A stretch of DNA of 64,000 nucleotides, taken from contig QJJF01000005.1 of the NCBI GenBank assembly GCA_003202005.1, forward strand, positions 124,001-188,000, read 5' to 3'. Under the pieces are notes generated by a model. It made no database searches. It had not been told where the DNA came from and worked only from the letters and a program-made list of their open reading frames with translations. A program made the position numbers and the translations under genes. Positions 43,014 through 51,385 of the stretch are shown piece after piece. Positions within the stretch are counted from its first letter, which is position 1. Each line of letters begins with the position of its first letter. This DNA comes from Williamsia faeni (lineage in GTDB: Bacteria > Actinomycetota > Actinomycetes > Mycobacteriales > Mycobacteriaceae).

Positions 43014-43541
43014 ATGGTCTCCAACAACTTTCAGCTCGGAAAGCGTTCGCGCCAGGCGGTCCTGACGATCCACATCGTGGTCGCTGTCGCCTGGATAGGC
43101 GTGAACCTCGCATTTCTGGCTCTCGATGTGGTTGCTTTGACCACCGCTGACGGACGACTCGTGGCGGCGTGCATCTCGGCGATAGTGATCATCATCCCGC
43201 CGGTGGTACCGGCGCTGGTCGTCGGGATGATGATCAGCGGTGTGGTGCTCGGGCTCGGAACGAAGTGGGGTCTGGTCAGGCACTGGTGGGTGACCAGCAA
43301 GCTGATCATCGGCACGGTGTTGCTGGTGTTGGTAGCAGTTTTGCTACTTCCCAATGCGTTGTCGATGGCAACACCGGACCCCAACCTGTCAGCGGATCAA
43401 CTGCGAGATCAATTCGACATGAGTTCGCTGCTGATGCCCCCGATCGTGTCGTCGGTCGCGCTGGTCGCGGCCACCGTGCTGTCGGTATACAAGCCCGCCG
43501 GCCTGGTTCGACAGCCGTCGACCCGAGTTGCGGTCTCTTGA
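43014..43541 (+). CDS. Small integral membrane protein (DUF2269-like)
   Basis: A 175-residue protein with four to five hydrophobic helices: ILTIHIVVAVAWIGVNLAFLALDVVAL-like first segment, AISAIVIIIPPVVPALVVGMMISGVVLGL, LIIGTVLLVLVAVLLLP and MPPIVSSVALVAATVLSV. The His in the first helix and the overall pattern resemble DUF2269 proteins. Start 7 bp behind the permease stop, so it belongs to the exporter operon. Role unknown. Confidence 0.75.
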   Translation: MVSNNFQLGKRSRQAVLTIHIVVAVAWIGVNLAFLALDVVALTTADGRLVAACISAIVIIIPPVVPALVVGMMISGVVLGLGTKWGLVRHWWVTSKLIIGTVLLVLVAVLLLPNALSMATPDPNLSADQLRDQFDMSSLLMPPIVSSVALVAATVLSVYKPAGLVRQPSTRVAVS

Positions 43542-43559
43542 GTAGCTGTAGCGTGAACG

Positions 43560-44087
43560 CTACTGCCGGGCGAGCTCGATCAGCTTCTCGACGGTTCGGA
43601 GATTGCGGCCGGTGCCCTGGACACCGAGGCCCTTGGCGATGACCGGCGCGGTGAGCTTGGAGACTCCGGCGCCGGCTTCATAGCGAATGTGGAGGTTGTC
43701 GCCGATGACCTTGAACTCGTCGCCGCCGAAGTCGCGTTTGTGAAATTCCGTGACCGCTGTTGATGCGGGGACCGCGGTCAGGCAGTAGACGTAGGAGTAC
43801 TTGGGTTCGACAACGTCGAACGGATGCTCGGCCAGCGCGGCGGCGAGATCGTCGACTGATCTGCTGATGACTTCACGGACGTAGCCATAGCGGTCGGTGA
43901 TCGCCTTTTCGAGAGCGCGATCGAAGGCGGCAGGGTCGTCGGCCGGGGTGCACAGGAGGTTCCCGGAGGCGATATAGGTCGAGATGTTGGTGGCGCCCAG
44001 GTCTGCGGCGAGCTCGCGGAGCTCGGCCATCGGGAGCTTGGCGCCGCCGACGTTCACTGCCCGGATGAGGATCACTCGTTGTGCCAT
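43560..44087 (-). CDS. DUF1697 family protein
   Basis: A 175-residue protein. It begins RVILIRAVNVGGAKLPMAELRELAADLGATNISTYIASGNLLCTP, the unmistakable opening of DUF1697, with conserved RAVNVGG and YIASGN. Widely distributed, function unknown. ATG at 44087. It is convergent with the exporter operon (18 bp gap) and divergent from the CoA-binding protein gene. Confidence 0.92.
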   Translation of the reverse strand: MAQRVILIRAVNVGGAKLPMAELRELAADLGATNISTYIASGNLLCTPADDPAAFDRALEKAITDRYGYVREVISRSVDDLAAALAEHPFDVVEPKYSYVYCLTAVPASTAVTEFHKRDFGGDEFKVIGDNLHIRYEAGAGVSKLTAPVIAKGLGVQGTGRNLRTVEKLIELARQ

Positions 44088-44142
44088 ACCTTCGATTGAA
44101 CACCACCGGTGCCGCCTGTCAGGGGCCTCTACGATCGTAGGT

Positions 44143-44562
44143 ATGCCTGATACAGACGACGTGGTTGAACAGATTCTCTCCACCTACGAGACCATCACAG
44201 TTGTTGGTGCCAGTGCGGCCCCGGAGAAGGCCGCCCATCGAGTTCCGGTGCACATGCAGAATCACGGGTGGCGCATCATCCCGGTCAATCCGAAGGCCGA
44301 TGAGCTGTTCGGTGAGAAGGTGTATCGCGTTCTGGCCGACATCCCCGAGCAGGTGGGTCTGGTCGACGTCTTCCGCCCTTCGCCGGACACCCCGGAGATC
44401 GCCCGCCAGGCGGTCGCGGCCGGCGCGACAGCGTTGTGGCTGCAGCTCGGCATCGTGTCGCCCGAGGCGCGCAAGATCGCCGAAGACGCCGGGTTGCTCT
44501 ACGTCGAGGATCGCTGCCTGATCATCGAACAGCGTCGTCTGGGCGTGGCCGCACCGAAGTAG
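44143..44562 (+). CDS. CoA-binding domain protein (YccU family)
   Basis: A 139-residue Rossmann-fold protein. ITVVGASAAPEKAAHRVPVHMQNHGWRIIPVNPKA, VDVFRPSPDTPEIARQAVAAGATALWLQLGI and a C-terminal VEDRCLIIEQRR are standard for the small CoA_binding_2 proteins. Biochemical role unknown. ATG at 44143, with a short 55-bp divergent promoter region to DUF1697. Confidence 0.92.
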   Translation: MPDTDDVVEQILSTYETITVVGASAAPEKAAHRVPVHMQNHGWRIIPVNPKADELFGEKVYRVLADIPEQVGLVDVFRPSPDTPEIARQAVAAGATALWLQLGIVSPEARKIAEDAGLLYVEDRCLIIEQRRLGVAAPK

Positions 44563-44583
44563 AACCATTTGAATGGTGGCGAG

Positions 44584-45351
44584 GTGACTACCCTGTCAGC
44601 GGTGAACACTTTGACCCGAATAGACGGATCCGGGGCGGTCCGGCTGGCCGTTCGTACCTCGGGTCCGCTGACCGGCAAGCCGGTGTTGCTGGTTCATGGC
44701 ATGGGCGGCGATCACCAGACGTGGCGCGCGTTGGCGGGGGAACTTCGTGCCGATGGGCGCACGGTCATCTCGTACGACCAGCGTGGCCATGGTCGGAGCT
44801 CGCGATCGAAGTCTTATCTGCTGAATGACTTCCGCGATGATCTGAGTTTTGTCCTCGACGGCCTCGGCGTCGACGAGGTGGACGTGATCGGGCATTCGCT
44901 GGGCGGTCAGACCGCGATTCGGCTCGCGACCCTCGACCCGTCCCGCATCGGCAAGCTGGTGCTGGAGGAGATCCCGCCGATGCCTCGCGATCAGTCCGAT
45001 GTCGACGAACACATCGTGCCCTTCAGCGGTATCGCCGACCGCATGCGTGGGTTGTGGTCGACGGTGCGCTATCCGAGTCCGGTGCTGCGCTTTGATCACC
45101 GGATGTCGGACATCGTCGCCCGGCAATTCGATGCGGTCGATACGGCGTGGTGGGAGTCGTTGTCGCAGCTGACATTTCCGACCTTGGTGGTCTCAGGTGG
45201 TCAGCGCAGCTTCTTGCCGCCGCGACACCTGGTGAGCCTCGCCGAAGCGTTGCCCGACGGCCATTTCGGTCAGATCGACGCCGGCCACAGTGTCCATCGC
45301 GATCGGACCCAGGAGTTCAACAAGTTGGTGACGGACTTCTTGCGGCGTTAG
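44584..45351 (+). CDS. Alpha/beta hydrolase
   Basis: A roughly 255-residue alpha/beta hydrolase. VLLVHGMGGDHQTW provides the oxyanion site, IGHSLGGQTA the nucleophile Ser, and AGHSVHRD the base His; the acid could be Asp/Glu around SGGQRSFLPP. Starts GTG 44584, TTG 44569 or GTG 44602 cannot be separated because no clear ribosome site is visible. Cytosolic; substrate unknown. The IS element lies 46 bp downstream of its stop. Confidence 0.8.
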   Translation: MTTLSAVNTLTRIDGSGAVRLAVRTSGPLTGKPVLLVHGMGGDHQTWRALAGELRADGRTVISYDQRGHGRSSRSKSYLLNDFRDDLSFVLDGLGVDEVDVIGHSLGGQTAIRLATLDPSRIGKLVLEEIPPMPRDQSDVDEHIVPFSGIADRMRGLWSTVRYPSPVLRFDHRMSDIVARQFDAVDTAWWESLSQLTFPTLVVSGGQRSFLPPRHLVSLAEALPDGHFGQIDAGHSVHRDRTQEFNKLVTDFLRR

Positions 45352-45382
45352 GTGCAGTGACCGGAACGTCGTGAACGGTGAT

Positions 45383-45397
45383 TTTCAATGTCGGACC
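45383..45397 (+). repeat. Target-site duplication, left copy
   Basis: TTTCAATGTCGGACC directly precedes the first base of the IS481-like element and is repeated exactly at 46846-46860, immediately after the last base of the element. Confidence 0.93.
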
Positions 45398-46845
45398 TGT
45401 GAAGTCCCACGACATCGGTGACAGTTCTGGATCAGAACATCGGTGACACTTCTGGTGTTGTTGGTGGTGACACTTCCCCCCGAGTAACCGAGGTGTGGTG
45501 GCGATGGTTCGACTGGGTTGGTGCCGAGGAATGAACCTGTTGATCCCCGTATTCGTCTTGCCATCACACAATGGCCGCCAGATGCGCCACGTGGGGCGGT
45601 GACCACATTCTGCGCCGAGCACGGCCTGAGTCGAAAACGTTCTACGCCATTCGTGCTCGCGCCGCTACGGAAGGGCAAGCGGCAGCGCTGGAACCGCACT
45701 CTCGTCGCCCGAGAACCAGCCCGCACCAGATCACCGACGGGGTTAAGGAACAGGCGTTGGGGGTGCGGGCGGCGTTGGAGTCCTCTGGCCTGGATTACGG
45801 GCCGATCAGTGTGCACGACAAGATGCGCGCGATGGGACTGGACCAGGTTCCATCCACGGCATCGCTGGCGCGGATCTTTCGCCAGCCCGGCGTTGCTCGT
45901 CTCGAGCCCAAGAAGAAACCCCGGGCTGCGTGGCGGCGGTTTGTCTATCCAGCGCTGAACGCGTGCTGGCAACTCGACGCCACCGAATATGTCCTCACCG
46001 GCGGTCGTTCATGCGTGATCTTTCAACTCATCGATGACCACTCACGTTTGGCGCTGGCCTCCCATGTGGCGCGAAGCGAGACCACGAAGGCCGCCATCGC
46101 CGTGTTCGACAAGGCCGTCGCTGCGCATGGGGTGCCGCAAAGATTGTTGTCCGACAACGGCATTGCTCTCAATCCGTCGCGACGTGGATATCTCGGCCAG
46201 TTCGTCGAACACCTATCCAAGCTCGGTGTCCAAGCGATCACCGGCAAACCCTACAAACCCACCACCCAGGGAAAGAACGAACGATTCCATCAGACACTGT
46301 TCCGCTACCTCGACAAGCAGCCACTGGCAGGCACATTCAGCGAACTTCAAGCCCAGGTCGACGCATTCGATCACATCTACAACACCGAACGCCCACACCA
46401 GGGACTACCGGGGCGCATTACCCGCACGCAGCCTGGGAAGCCACCCCCAAAGCCGACGCGCCGCGCCCGCAACCCGACCCACCCTTTGTCGTCAAACGCC
46501 ACCAGAGGGCACTACTGCCCAAAGACCTACCTCCCGGAACACACCTCAAAACACTAGGCAGCAACGGCACATTCACGTTGGGTGCAGTCACCTACAATGT
46601 TGCTGGCCGATACGCCTTCGAGCAAGTCATCGTTACCACCGACGGCGACACGATCATCGTTGCCAACCTCGAGCGCGGAGTTCTCATCGAACACACCCGT
46701 CCCGCGCCGGGAGTGAAATACGTCGGCAACGGCAAACCCAGCGGCCCGCCACCCAAAACCCGGTGAACTGTCACCGATGTCCCGACACACCAACTGTCAC
46801 CGATGTCCTGATGCAGAACTGTCACCGACGTCCCGATACATCACA
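45398..46845 (+). mobile_element. IS481-like insertion sequence, 1448 bp
   Basis: The boundaries are set by 29-bp imperfect terminal inverted repeats (TGTGA...TCGGTGACAGTT at the left, its complement at the right, 23 of 29 matching) and a perfect 15-bp target duplication. Further copies of the internal repeat ACATCGGTGAC(A/T)... follow at the left end (near 45437) and right end (near 46766 and 46792), probably transposase binding sites. One transposase gene fills the interior but is frameshifted twice. The exact target duplication means that the insertion has not been rearranged since it occurred. Confidence 0.93.
45521..46766 (+). pseudogene. IS481-family transposase, two frameshifts
   Basis: The intact protein would be about 415 residues: N-terminus VPRNEPVDPRIRLAITQWP and EHGLSRK in frame one (from 45521), the DDE core ALNACWQLDATEYVLTG, LSDNGIALNP and TTQGKNERFHQTLFRYLD in frame two, and a C-terminus VVKRHQRALLPKDLPPG to PKTR in frame three. 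Frame one changes to two at an AAAA run near 45640 and two changes to three at CGCAGCC near 46434. Both could be repaired by adding one base. Programmed -1 slippage at the first site is possible but not at the second, so the copy is probably inactive unless these are sequencing errors. Confidence 0.85.
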
Positions 46846-46860
46846 TTTCAATGTCGGACC
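46846..46860 (+). repeat. Target-site duplication, right copy
   Basis: Exact copy of the left duplication at 45383-45397. It contains the ATG at 46851 that would be an alternative start of the DUF222 gene, so the insertion lies right at the 5' end of that gene. Confidence 0.93.
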
Positions 46861-46880
46861 CCTCTTATAAACTCGCATGT

Positions 46881-48599
46881 ATGTTCGAGGGGGAGATCGA
46901 AGATGCAGGTGGGGACCCAGAAATGAGTCCTGAAGACCTGCGTGCGAATGAACTGCTGCGCGGCACCGAGCTCGCGCGGGCGCAGCAGGGTCAGCTGGAA
47001 TGGCAGCGCTACGCCAATGCGGCGGAGTTGCATGCACTGTTGGTGGAACCGTCCGCTGGGACCGAGGCCGAGATGCGGGCGATCGATCCATTCGCCCAAT
47101 GCGCAGCGCGACTGTCTGCCTCACAAGAGATCACCCAGCACACCGCGGAGTTGCAGATCAATCGGGCGCTGGCGTTACGGGATCGTCTGCCCGAGGTGAA
47201 TGCACGGCTGAAGGCGGGGCGGGTGGCCGCCGAGCATATTCCGGACATTGTGTCGCGGACCGAGCTTATCGACGCTTCGGAATATCGGACTGAGATTGAT
47301 CAGGCGATTGCCGACGCGTTGGGTCGGCGGGGCTCGTGGTCGAAGAACCGGATGCGCGACATGGTCGATGCGATCATCTTTCGCCGCGATCCCGACCTGG
47401 TGCGGCAGGCCCGCGAGGATGCGAAGAACCGGCGTGGGGTGTGGGGCTCGCACGCTGATCACGGCATGGCCGTCCTGGAGGCACAGTCCACCGCTGAAGA
47501 GATGACGATGATCATGGCGCGGCTGGAAAAGCTCGCGACGTCGACGTGCAAGGCTGATCCGCGCCGCAAAGCTGAGCGGATGGCCGATGCCTTGTTTGCG
47601 ACGGTGATGGGCCGTGAGTTCAGTTGCCAGTGCCCGGACGACCCGAAACATCCCTGCACGGCCGAGATCGTCACGGTCCCAGCGGATCAGGTGATCTCCG
47701 GGGTCGACGTCAAGATTGTTCTGCACGTCATCAGTGACCAAGCCACGCTCGACGGGACGGCCGACAATCCTGGGTTTCTGGACGGTCATGGTGTCATCTC
47801 CGCCGCCCATGTCCGCGACATCGCCGACCGCACCGAAACAGTGGTGCGGCCGATGGGCAACAAGACTGTTCAACCCGAACCAGCACCTGCACAGGCCGAG
47901 CCTGCTGAACCCGAACCCGCACAGCCGAAACCTGAGGAACCGCAGCCGGATCCGGGGTCGAAGCCTGACAAGCCGACGGTGTACATGCGGTCGCCGGAGA
48001 ATCCGCCGGTCGGTGACTTCCCGGATGACGACAATGACTGCGTCACAGCACCGTTTGCCCAGATCGTTCCGCTGCCGGCGACCCAACCTGGTGACGAGTA
48101 CCGGCCGTCGGTGGTCCTTGACAGCTACATCCGGATCCGGGATTGCTACTGCATGTGGCCCGGTTGTGACAAGAAGGCGTGGGGCGCTGATCTCGATCAC
48201 TCCCACGAATACAACCACTACGATCCGGAGTCTGGTGGGTGCACCCATCCGTCAGAGATGAAGACACTCTGCAGGTTTCACCATCTGATGAAAACCTACA
48301 GCGACTGGCTCGACGATCAGTATCCCGATCCCCGGATCGGACGACCGAGGCTGATCTTCACCACTCCGGAAGGCCGCAGCTACGACGGCCCGGCCTGGAC
48401 GGGTGATGATCTGTTCCCGACACTTCGGCAAATTGTCTTCGACAATCAACGCGGCTCACCCTGCCGGCCACCACCCACAGCACCGGACTCCCGGCAGCAA
48501 TCACGTACCGCTGCCAAACACGTACGCCGCCAACAAGAACGACTACGGAACCGCAGAATCCGCGAGGAGCAGGAAAGGAAAGATCCACCGCCGTTCTGA
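46881..48599 (+). CDS. DUF222 and HNH endonuclease domain protein
   Basis: A 572-residue protein of a family greatly expanded in mycolic-acid actinobacteria. DUF222 covers roughly residues 50-330 (LRANELLRGTELARAQQGQLEWQRYANAAELH, ADPRRKAERMADALFATVMG), a Pro/Glu-rich linker follows (EPAPAQAEPAEPEPAQP), and the C-terminal HNH part reads CMWPGCDKKAWGADLDHSHEYNHY ... CRFHHLMKTY, with Cys pairs for zinc. Often thought mobile or nuclease-related; the role is unproven. ATG 46881 is preferred; ATG 46851 lies inside the IS target duplication. TATAAA at 46866 may be a -10 element. The IS inserted just upstream. Confidence 0.88.
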   Translation: MFEGEIEDAGGDPEMSPEDLRANELLRGTELARAQQGQLEWQRYANAAELHALLVEPSAGTEAEMRAIDPFAQCAARLSASQEITQHTAELQINRALALRDRLPEVNARLKAGRVAAEHIPDIVSRTELIDASEYRTEIDQAIADALGRRGSWSKNRMRDMVDAIIFRRDPDLVRQAREDAKNRRGVWGSHADHGMAVLEAQSTAEEMTMIMARLEKLATSTCKADPRRKAERMADALFATVMGREFSCQCPDDPKHPCTAEIVTVPADQVISGVDVKIVLHVISDQATLDGTADNPGFLDGHGVISAAHVRDIADRTETVVRPMGNKTVQPEPAPAQAEPAEPEPAQPKPEEPQPDPGSKPDKPTVYMRSPENPPVGDFPDDDNDCVTAPFAQIVPLPATQPGDEYRPSVVLDSYIRIRDCYCMWPGCDKKAWGADLDHSHEYNHYDPESGGCTHPSEMKTLCRFHHLMKTYSDWLDDQYPDPRIGRPRLIFTTPEGRSYDGPAWTGDDLFPTLRQIVFDNQRGSPCRPPPTAPDSRQQSRTAAKHVRRQQERLRNRRIREEQERKDPPPF

Positions 48600-48633
48600 T
48601 CCACGGGGCGAGTACACCGGATTGCGAGGTCGG

Positions 48634-49668
48634 CTACGAATAGCGCACTATGCGCGATAGCTTCTTCGCGTCGGTGAGCATGCTGTCGATGATCGCGCCG
48701 GCGACTGCGTCGAATTCCTCGGCCGCCTGATTGAGGCGCTCTGATCCCAATTCGTCTTCGGCTGCAACAACATACTCGTCGGAATCGTCCTCGGTGCCGA
48801 TCTGGTTGACCCATTCCAGTTTGGCGAGTTGGCGGTCCACCTGCTCGATGCCGGCGCGGTAGCGTGCGAAGGCCTGGAGCCGCTGGACCAGCAGGCCGAG
48901 CCGTTCGTCGTGCACCTGGGCCCTGCCGAGGTGGATCGCGACTATATCGGGATCATCGCCGAGATCGCCGTCAGGAAGGGGGCCGAGCTTGTCGACGGAA
49001 TCTCGGAGCCGTGCGCAGCTGCGGCTGATCTCGGCGACCTCGGCGTCGAGATCGACTCGAATCATCTTGTCGTCGAAGATGTCGTGGCGCCACGAGGCAC
49101 TCAGTTCGATCGCGGTTGCCGTCGAACATGCAAAGTACGCAAGCTTTCCGATGGGATGTGCGCGCATCGCGTCAATCGTCTTCTGGTCGTCTGGGGATAG
49201 CTGTGATCGGCGCAGCTGCCGGCGGAGCGAGCGCGGATAGTGCTCCTCGTCGCTGCGGACGGCCCAGTCATCGGTCTTGCTCGCGTCGCGATCCAACAGG
49301 TCGGTGAGGTCGATCCGGGTCGAGCCGCCCCGCCAGGTGTCGACCGCGATGAACGCGAAACGTATGGAGGTGGCATCACCGGGCCGGGGGCCGCCCAGAT
49401 GATTGATCCAATACGGCGTGTTTGTGGTCTTCGCCAAGCCGGTCAGCCCGATGTCGGGTTCCGGCCTCCGACGCGGTGGGGCGTCGTCGTCGGGTTCGGG
49501 TAGAGGTAGATTCTGGGGTCCGGCGACGCCGCGGGGGCGCGATGCCTCCCGGAACTTCTCGGACCAGTTGATCGACTTGACCCACTCGGTGCCGACGAAG
49601 GCCAGTGCGGTCATGGCAAACATCAGCACAAAGCCGACGATTGCTGAGACGTACACCATCTGTCCCAT
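48634..49668 (-). CDS. Hypothetical membrane-anchored protein
   Basis: A 344-residue protein I do not recognise. One N-terminal membrane segment (VYVSAIVGFVLMFAMTALAFVG) anchors a large charged soluble domain. A Pro-rich linker (LPEPDDDAPPRRRPEPD) follows. The rest is helical with a likely coiled-coil stretch (AEISRSCARLRDSVDKL and QVDRQLAKLEW). It has a Cys pair-free body, no enzyme motif, and lies 51 bp behind the NrtR-like gene on the same strand, so it may be co-transcribed with this ADP-ribose-linked regulator. Confidence 0.65.
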   Translation of the reverse strand: MGQMVYVSAIVGFVLMFAMTALAFVGTEWVKSINWSEKFREASRPRGVAGPQNLPLPEPDDDAPPRRRPEPDIGLTGLAKTTNTPYWINHLGGPRPGDATSIRFAFIAVDTWRGGSTRIDLTDLLDRDASKTDDWAVRSDEEHYPRSLRRQLRRSQLSPDDQKTIDAMRAHPIGKLAYFACSTATAIELSASWRHDIFDDKMIRVDLDAEVAEISRSCARLRDSVDKLGPLPDGDLGDDPDIVAIHLGRAQVHDERLGLLVQRLQAFARYRAGIEQVDRQLAKLEWVNQIGTEDDSDEYVVAAEDELGSERLNQAAEEFDAVAGAIIDSMLTDAKKLSRIVRYS

Positions 49669-49719
49669 TATCCCGATTTCGGAGACTGTGTGCTCGCACT
49701 TGGCTTGACCAGGGCATTG

Positions 49720-50370
49720 TCATCGTCGATCGAGGGGGTTTCGCCGACGCCGGAACAATTCCGCGGGCCGCCCGGTATCCGACGAAGACCGTTCTCCGGT
49801 GCCTTCGAGTTCGCCGATGAACCGGCGGCGGAAGGTGTCTTTGGGAAATGCTTCCGAGAAGATCGCCTCGTACAGCCGGCGTAGCTCCAGCAGTGTGAAC
49901 TGGTCGGGCAACAGGTTGTCGGGGTCGGGTATCGGTGAATACCGTTGGCGCAGAACGTGAACTGCTTGTACAACCATGTCGTTGTGGTCGAAGGCCAGTG
50001 GTTCGTCGGCCACGCCGCCGGTGATCGGGACCAATCGGGTCGCCGGTGGCAATCGATCGTTCGCGATTGCCGCGCTGTGCGCCATGGACAGGACCCAGCC
50101 ACGATCGTCGCGGGTCGGATCGTCGTACATCCCGAGCTGGTGGAACGCGAGGTCGGTGATCCCGGCCTTGGTTTCCAAGGCCCTCGCGGCGGCGTCCCGG
50201 AGCGTCTCGTGCGGGTGGAGGAAGGTGCCGGGCAGGGACGATCCGCGGTCGGAGTCGACGGTGACCACGCAGAGCTGGTCGCCCCGCACGGTCAGGACTG
50301 CCACATCGACCGCGACCGAAGGCCGGATGAAGTCGTCCAGTGCCTTGCCCGAGGAATCTTTCCACACCAT
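49720..50370 (-). CDS. NrtR-like transcriptional regulator (NUDIX domain plus winged helix)
   Basis: A 216-residue protein with an N-terminal NUDIX fold (VAVDVAVLTVRGDQLCVV, LPGTFLHPHETLRDAAARAL, LGMYDDPTRDDRGWVLSMAH) and a C-terminal winged-helix (LLPDQFTLLELRRLYEAIFSEAFPKDTFRRRFIG). This is the NrtR architecture: regulators of NAD metabolism that bind ADP-ribose. The NUDIX box lacks the REx2EExG catalytic core (ALETKAG instead), so it is probably a sensor without hydrolase activity. Start ATG 50370 or GTG 50379. A palindromic operator lies directly upstream. Confidence 0.87.
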   Translation of the reverse strand: MVWKDSSGKALDDFIRPSVAVDVAVLTVRGDQLCVVTVDSDRGSSLPGTFLHPHETLRDAAARALETKAGITDLAFHQLGMYDDPTRDDRGWVLSMAHSAAIANDRLPPATRLVPITGGVADEPLAFDHNDMVVQAVHVLRQRYSPIPDPDNLLPDQFTLLELRRLYEAIFSEAFPKDTFRRRFIGELEGTGERSSSDTGRPAELFRRRRNPLDRR

Positions 50371-50380
50371 GCCTTGCACA

Positions 50381-50400
50381 TTAGCGCATTCATGCGCTAA
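50381..50400. promoter_or_regulatory. Palindromic operator candidate 1
   Basis: TTAGCGCATTCATGCGCTAA: 9-bp arms TTAGCGCAT/ATGCGCTAA around a 2-bp centre. It lies 1-10 bp upstream of the NrtR-like start, where it could block transcription of that gene. Confidence 0.7.
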
Positions 50401-50403
50401 CCT

Positions 50404-50423
50404 TTAGATCAATATTGATCTAA
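50404..50423. promoter_or_regulatory. Palindromic operator candidate 2
   Basis: TTAGATCAATATTGATCTAA is a perfect 20-bp palindrome, 3 bp from the first and 17 bp before the ADP-ribosylglycohydrolase start. Its sequence differs from candidate 1 except for the outer TTAG/CTAA, so the two may bind one protein with shared ends or two different regulators. Confidence 0.7.
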
Positions 50424-50440
50424 CTGATTGCGAGGGTGTG

Positions 50441-51385
50441 ATGACACCGATCGAACGAGGGTTGACCGAAGCGCAGCGGGATCGCGCCGCGGGTGTCCTG
50501 GTGGGGACCGCGGCCGGCGATGCGCTGGGCGCAGGCTACGAATTCACCTATCCCACAGCGGATATGCCGATCTTCATGAAGGGCGGTGGGGCCTTCAACT
50601 GGGCGCCGGGGGAGTGGACCGACGACACGTCCATGGCCCTGTGTGTGGCAGAGGGTCTGACGCGCGGACGCGCAGACCTCGATGCCATTGCGGCCGGATT
50701 CATGCGCTGGTACCGGTCGAATCCCCCGGACATCGGCAATCAGACGCGTACGGTCCTCTCGGCCGGGACGGTCGGCGCCGCGCAGATGGCGGACGCTGCG
50801 GCGAGGCTGACCGGGCGCACCGGCGGAAACGGGTCGTTGATGCGCACTGCTCCGGTGGCTCTGGCATTCCTCGACGACCTCGAGGGCTGCATCGACGCCG
50901 CGGGATCGATCAGTGATCTCACGCATTTCGACGTACGTGCCCGGGAGGCCTGTCAGATGTGGTCTGTCGGGATCCGCTACGCAGTGCTGACCGGCTCACT
51001 CGACGGCGTGCGCCTGTTCTTGGACGCGGCCCCGGCATCCACCAGCGACTACTGGTCGCCGCTGCTGGATATCGCCGAAACCGGTTCGCCCGCGGACTTT
51101 CCCAACAACGGGTGGGTGGTGCACGCAGTGCAGACGGCCTGGTGGGCGATCACCACGGCCGGCGCAGACCTGCCGCAGACGCTCGAACTCTGTGTTCGGG
51201 CCGGCAATGACACCGACACCACTGCGGCGATCGCCGGTGGACTCGTCGGCGCGACTCGTGGCATCTCCTCGATTCCCGCTGATTGGGTCGACCTCCTCCA
51301 CGGGTACCCGGGGGCAACGGCCGCGGATCTGCGCGCGCTCACCGACAAGATCGTCAACATCAATCCAAAGGAGGCCACACCATGA
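50441..51385 (+). CDS. ADP-ribosylglycohydrolase family protein (DraG/ARH-like)
   Basis: A 314-residue enzyme that should remove ADP-ribose from an arginine or another acceptor. Metal- and ligand-binding motifs are GTAAGDALGAGYEF, WTDDTSMAL, GNGSLMRTAPVAL and AGNDTDTTAAIAGGLVGA, all intact, indicating a dinuclear Mg active enzyme. Length is typical. ATG 50441 follows GAGGG; GTG 50438 is an alternative. It overlaps the macrodomain gene by 4 bp and is divergent from the NrtR-like regulator, forming an ADP-ribose module. Confidence 0.92.
   Translation: MTPIERGLTEAQRDRAAGVLVGTAAGDALGAGYEFTYPTADMPIFMKGGGAFNWAPGEWTDDTSMALCVAEGLTRGRADLDAIAAGFMRWYRSNPPDIGNQTRTVLSAGTVGAAQMADAAARLTGRTGGNGSLMRTAPVALAFLDDLEGCIDAAGSISDLTHFDVRAREACQMWSVGIRYAVLTGSLDGVRLFLDAAPASTSDYWSPLLDIAETGSPADFPNNGWVVHAVQTAWWAITTAGADLPQTLELCVRAGNDTDTTAAIAGGLVGATRGISSIPADWVDLLHGYPGATAADLRALTDKIVNINPKEATP

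Noticed and set aside
45571-46557. 328-codon frame taken as a complete transposase
   Set aside because: The family N-terminus (frame from 45521) and C-terminus (frame ending 46766) lie in other frames, so this is only the middle part of a frameshifted gene.
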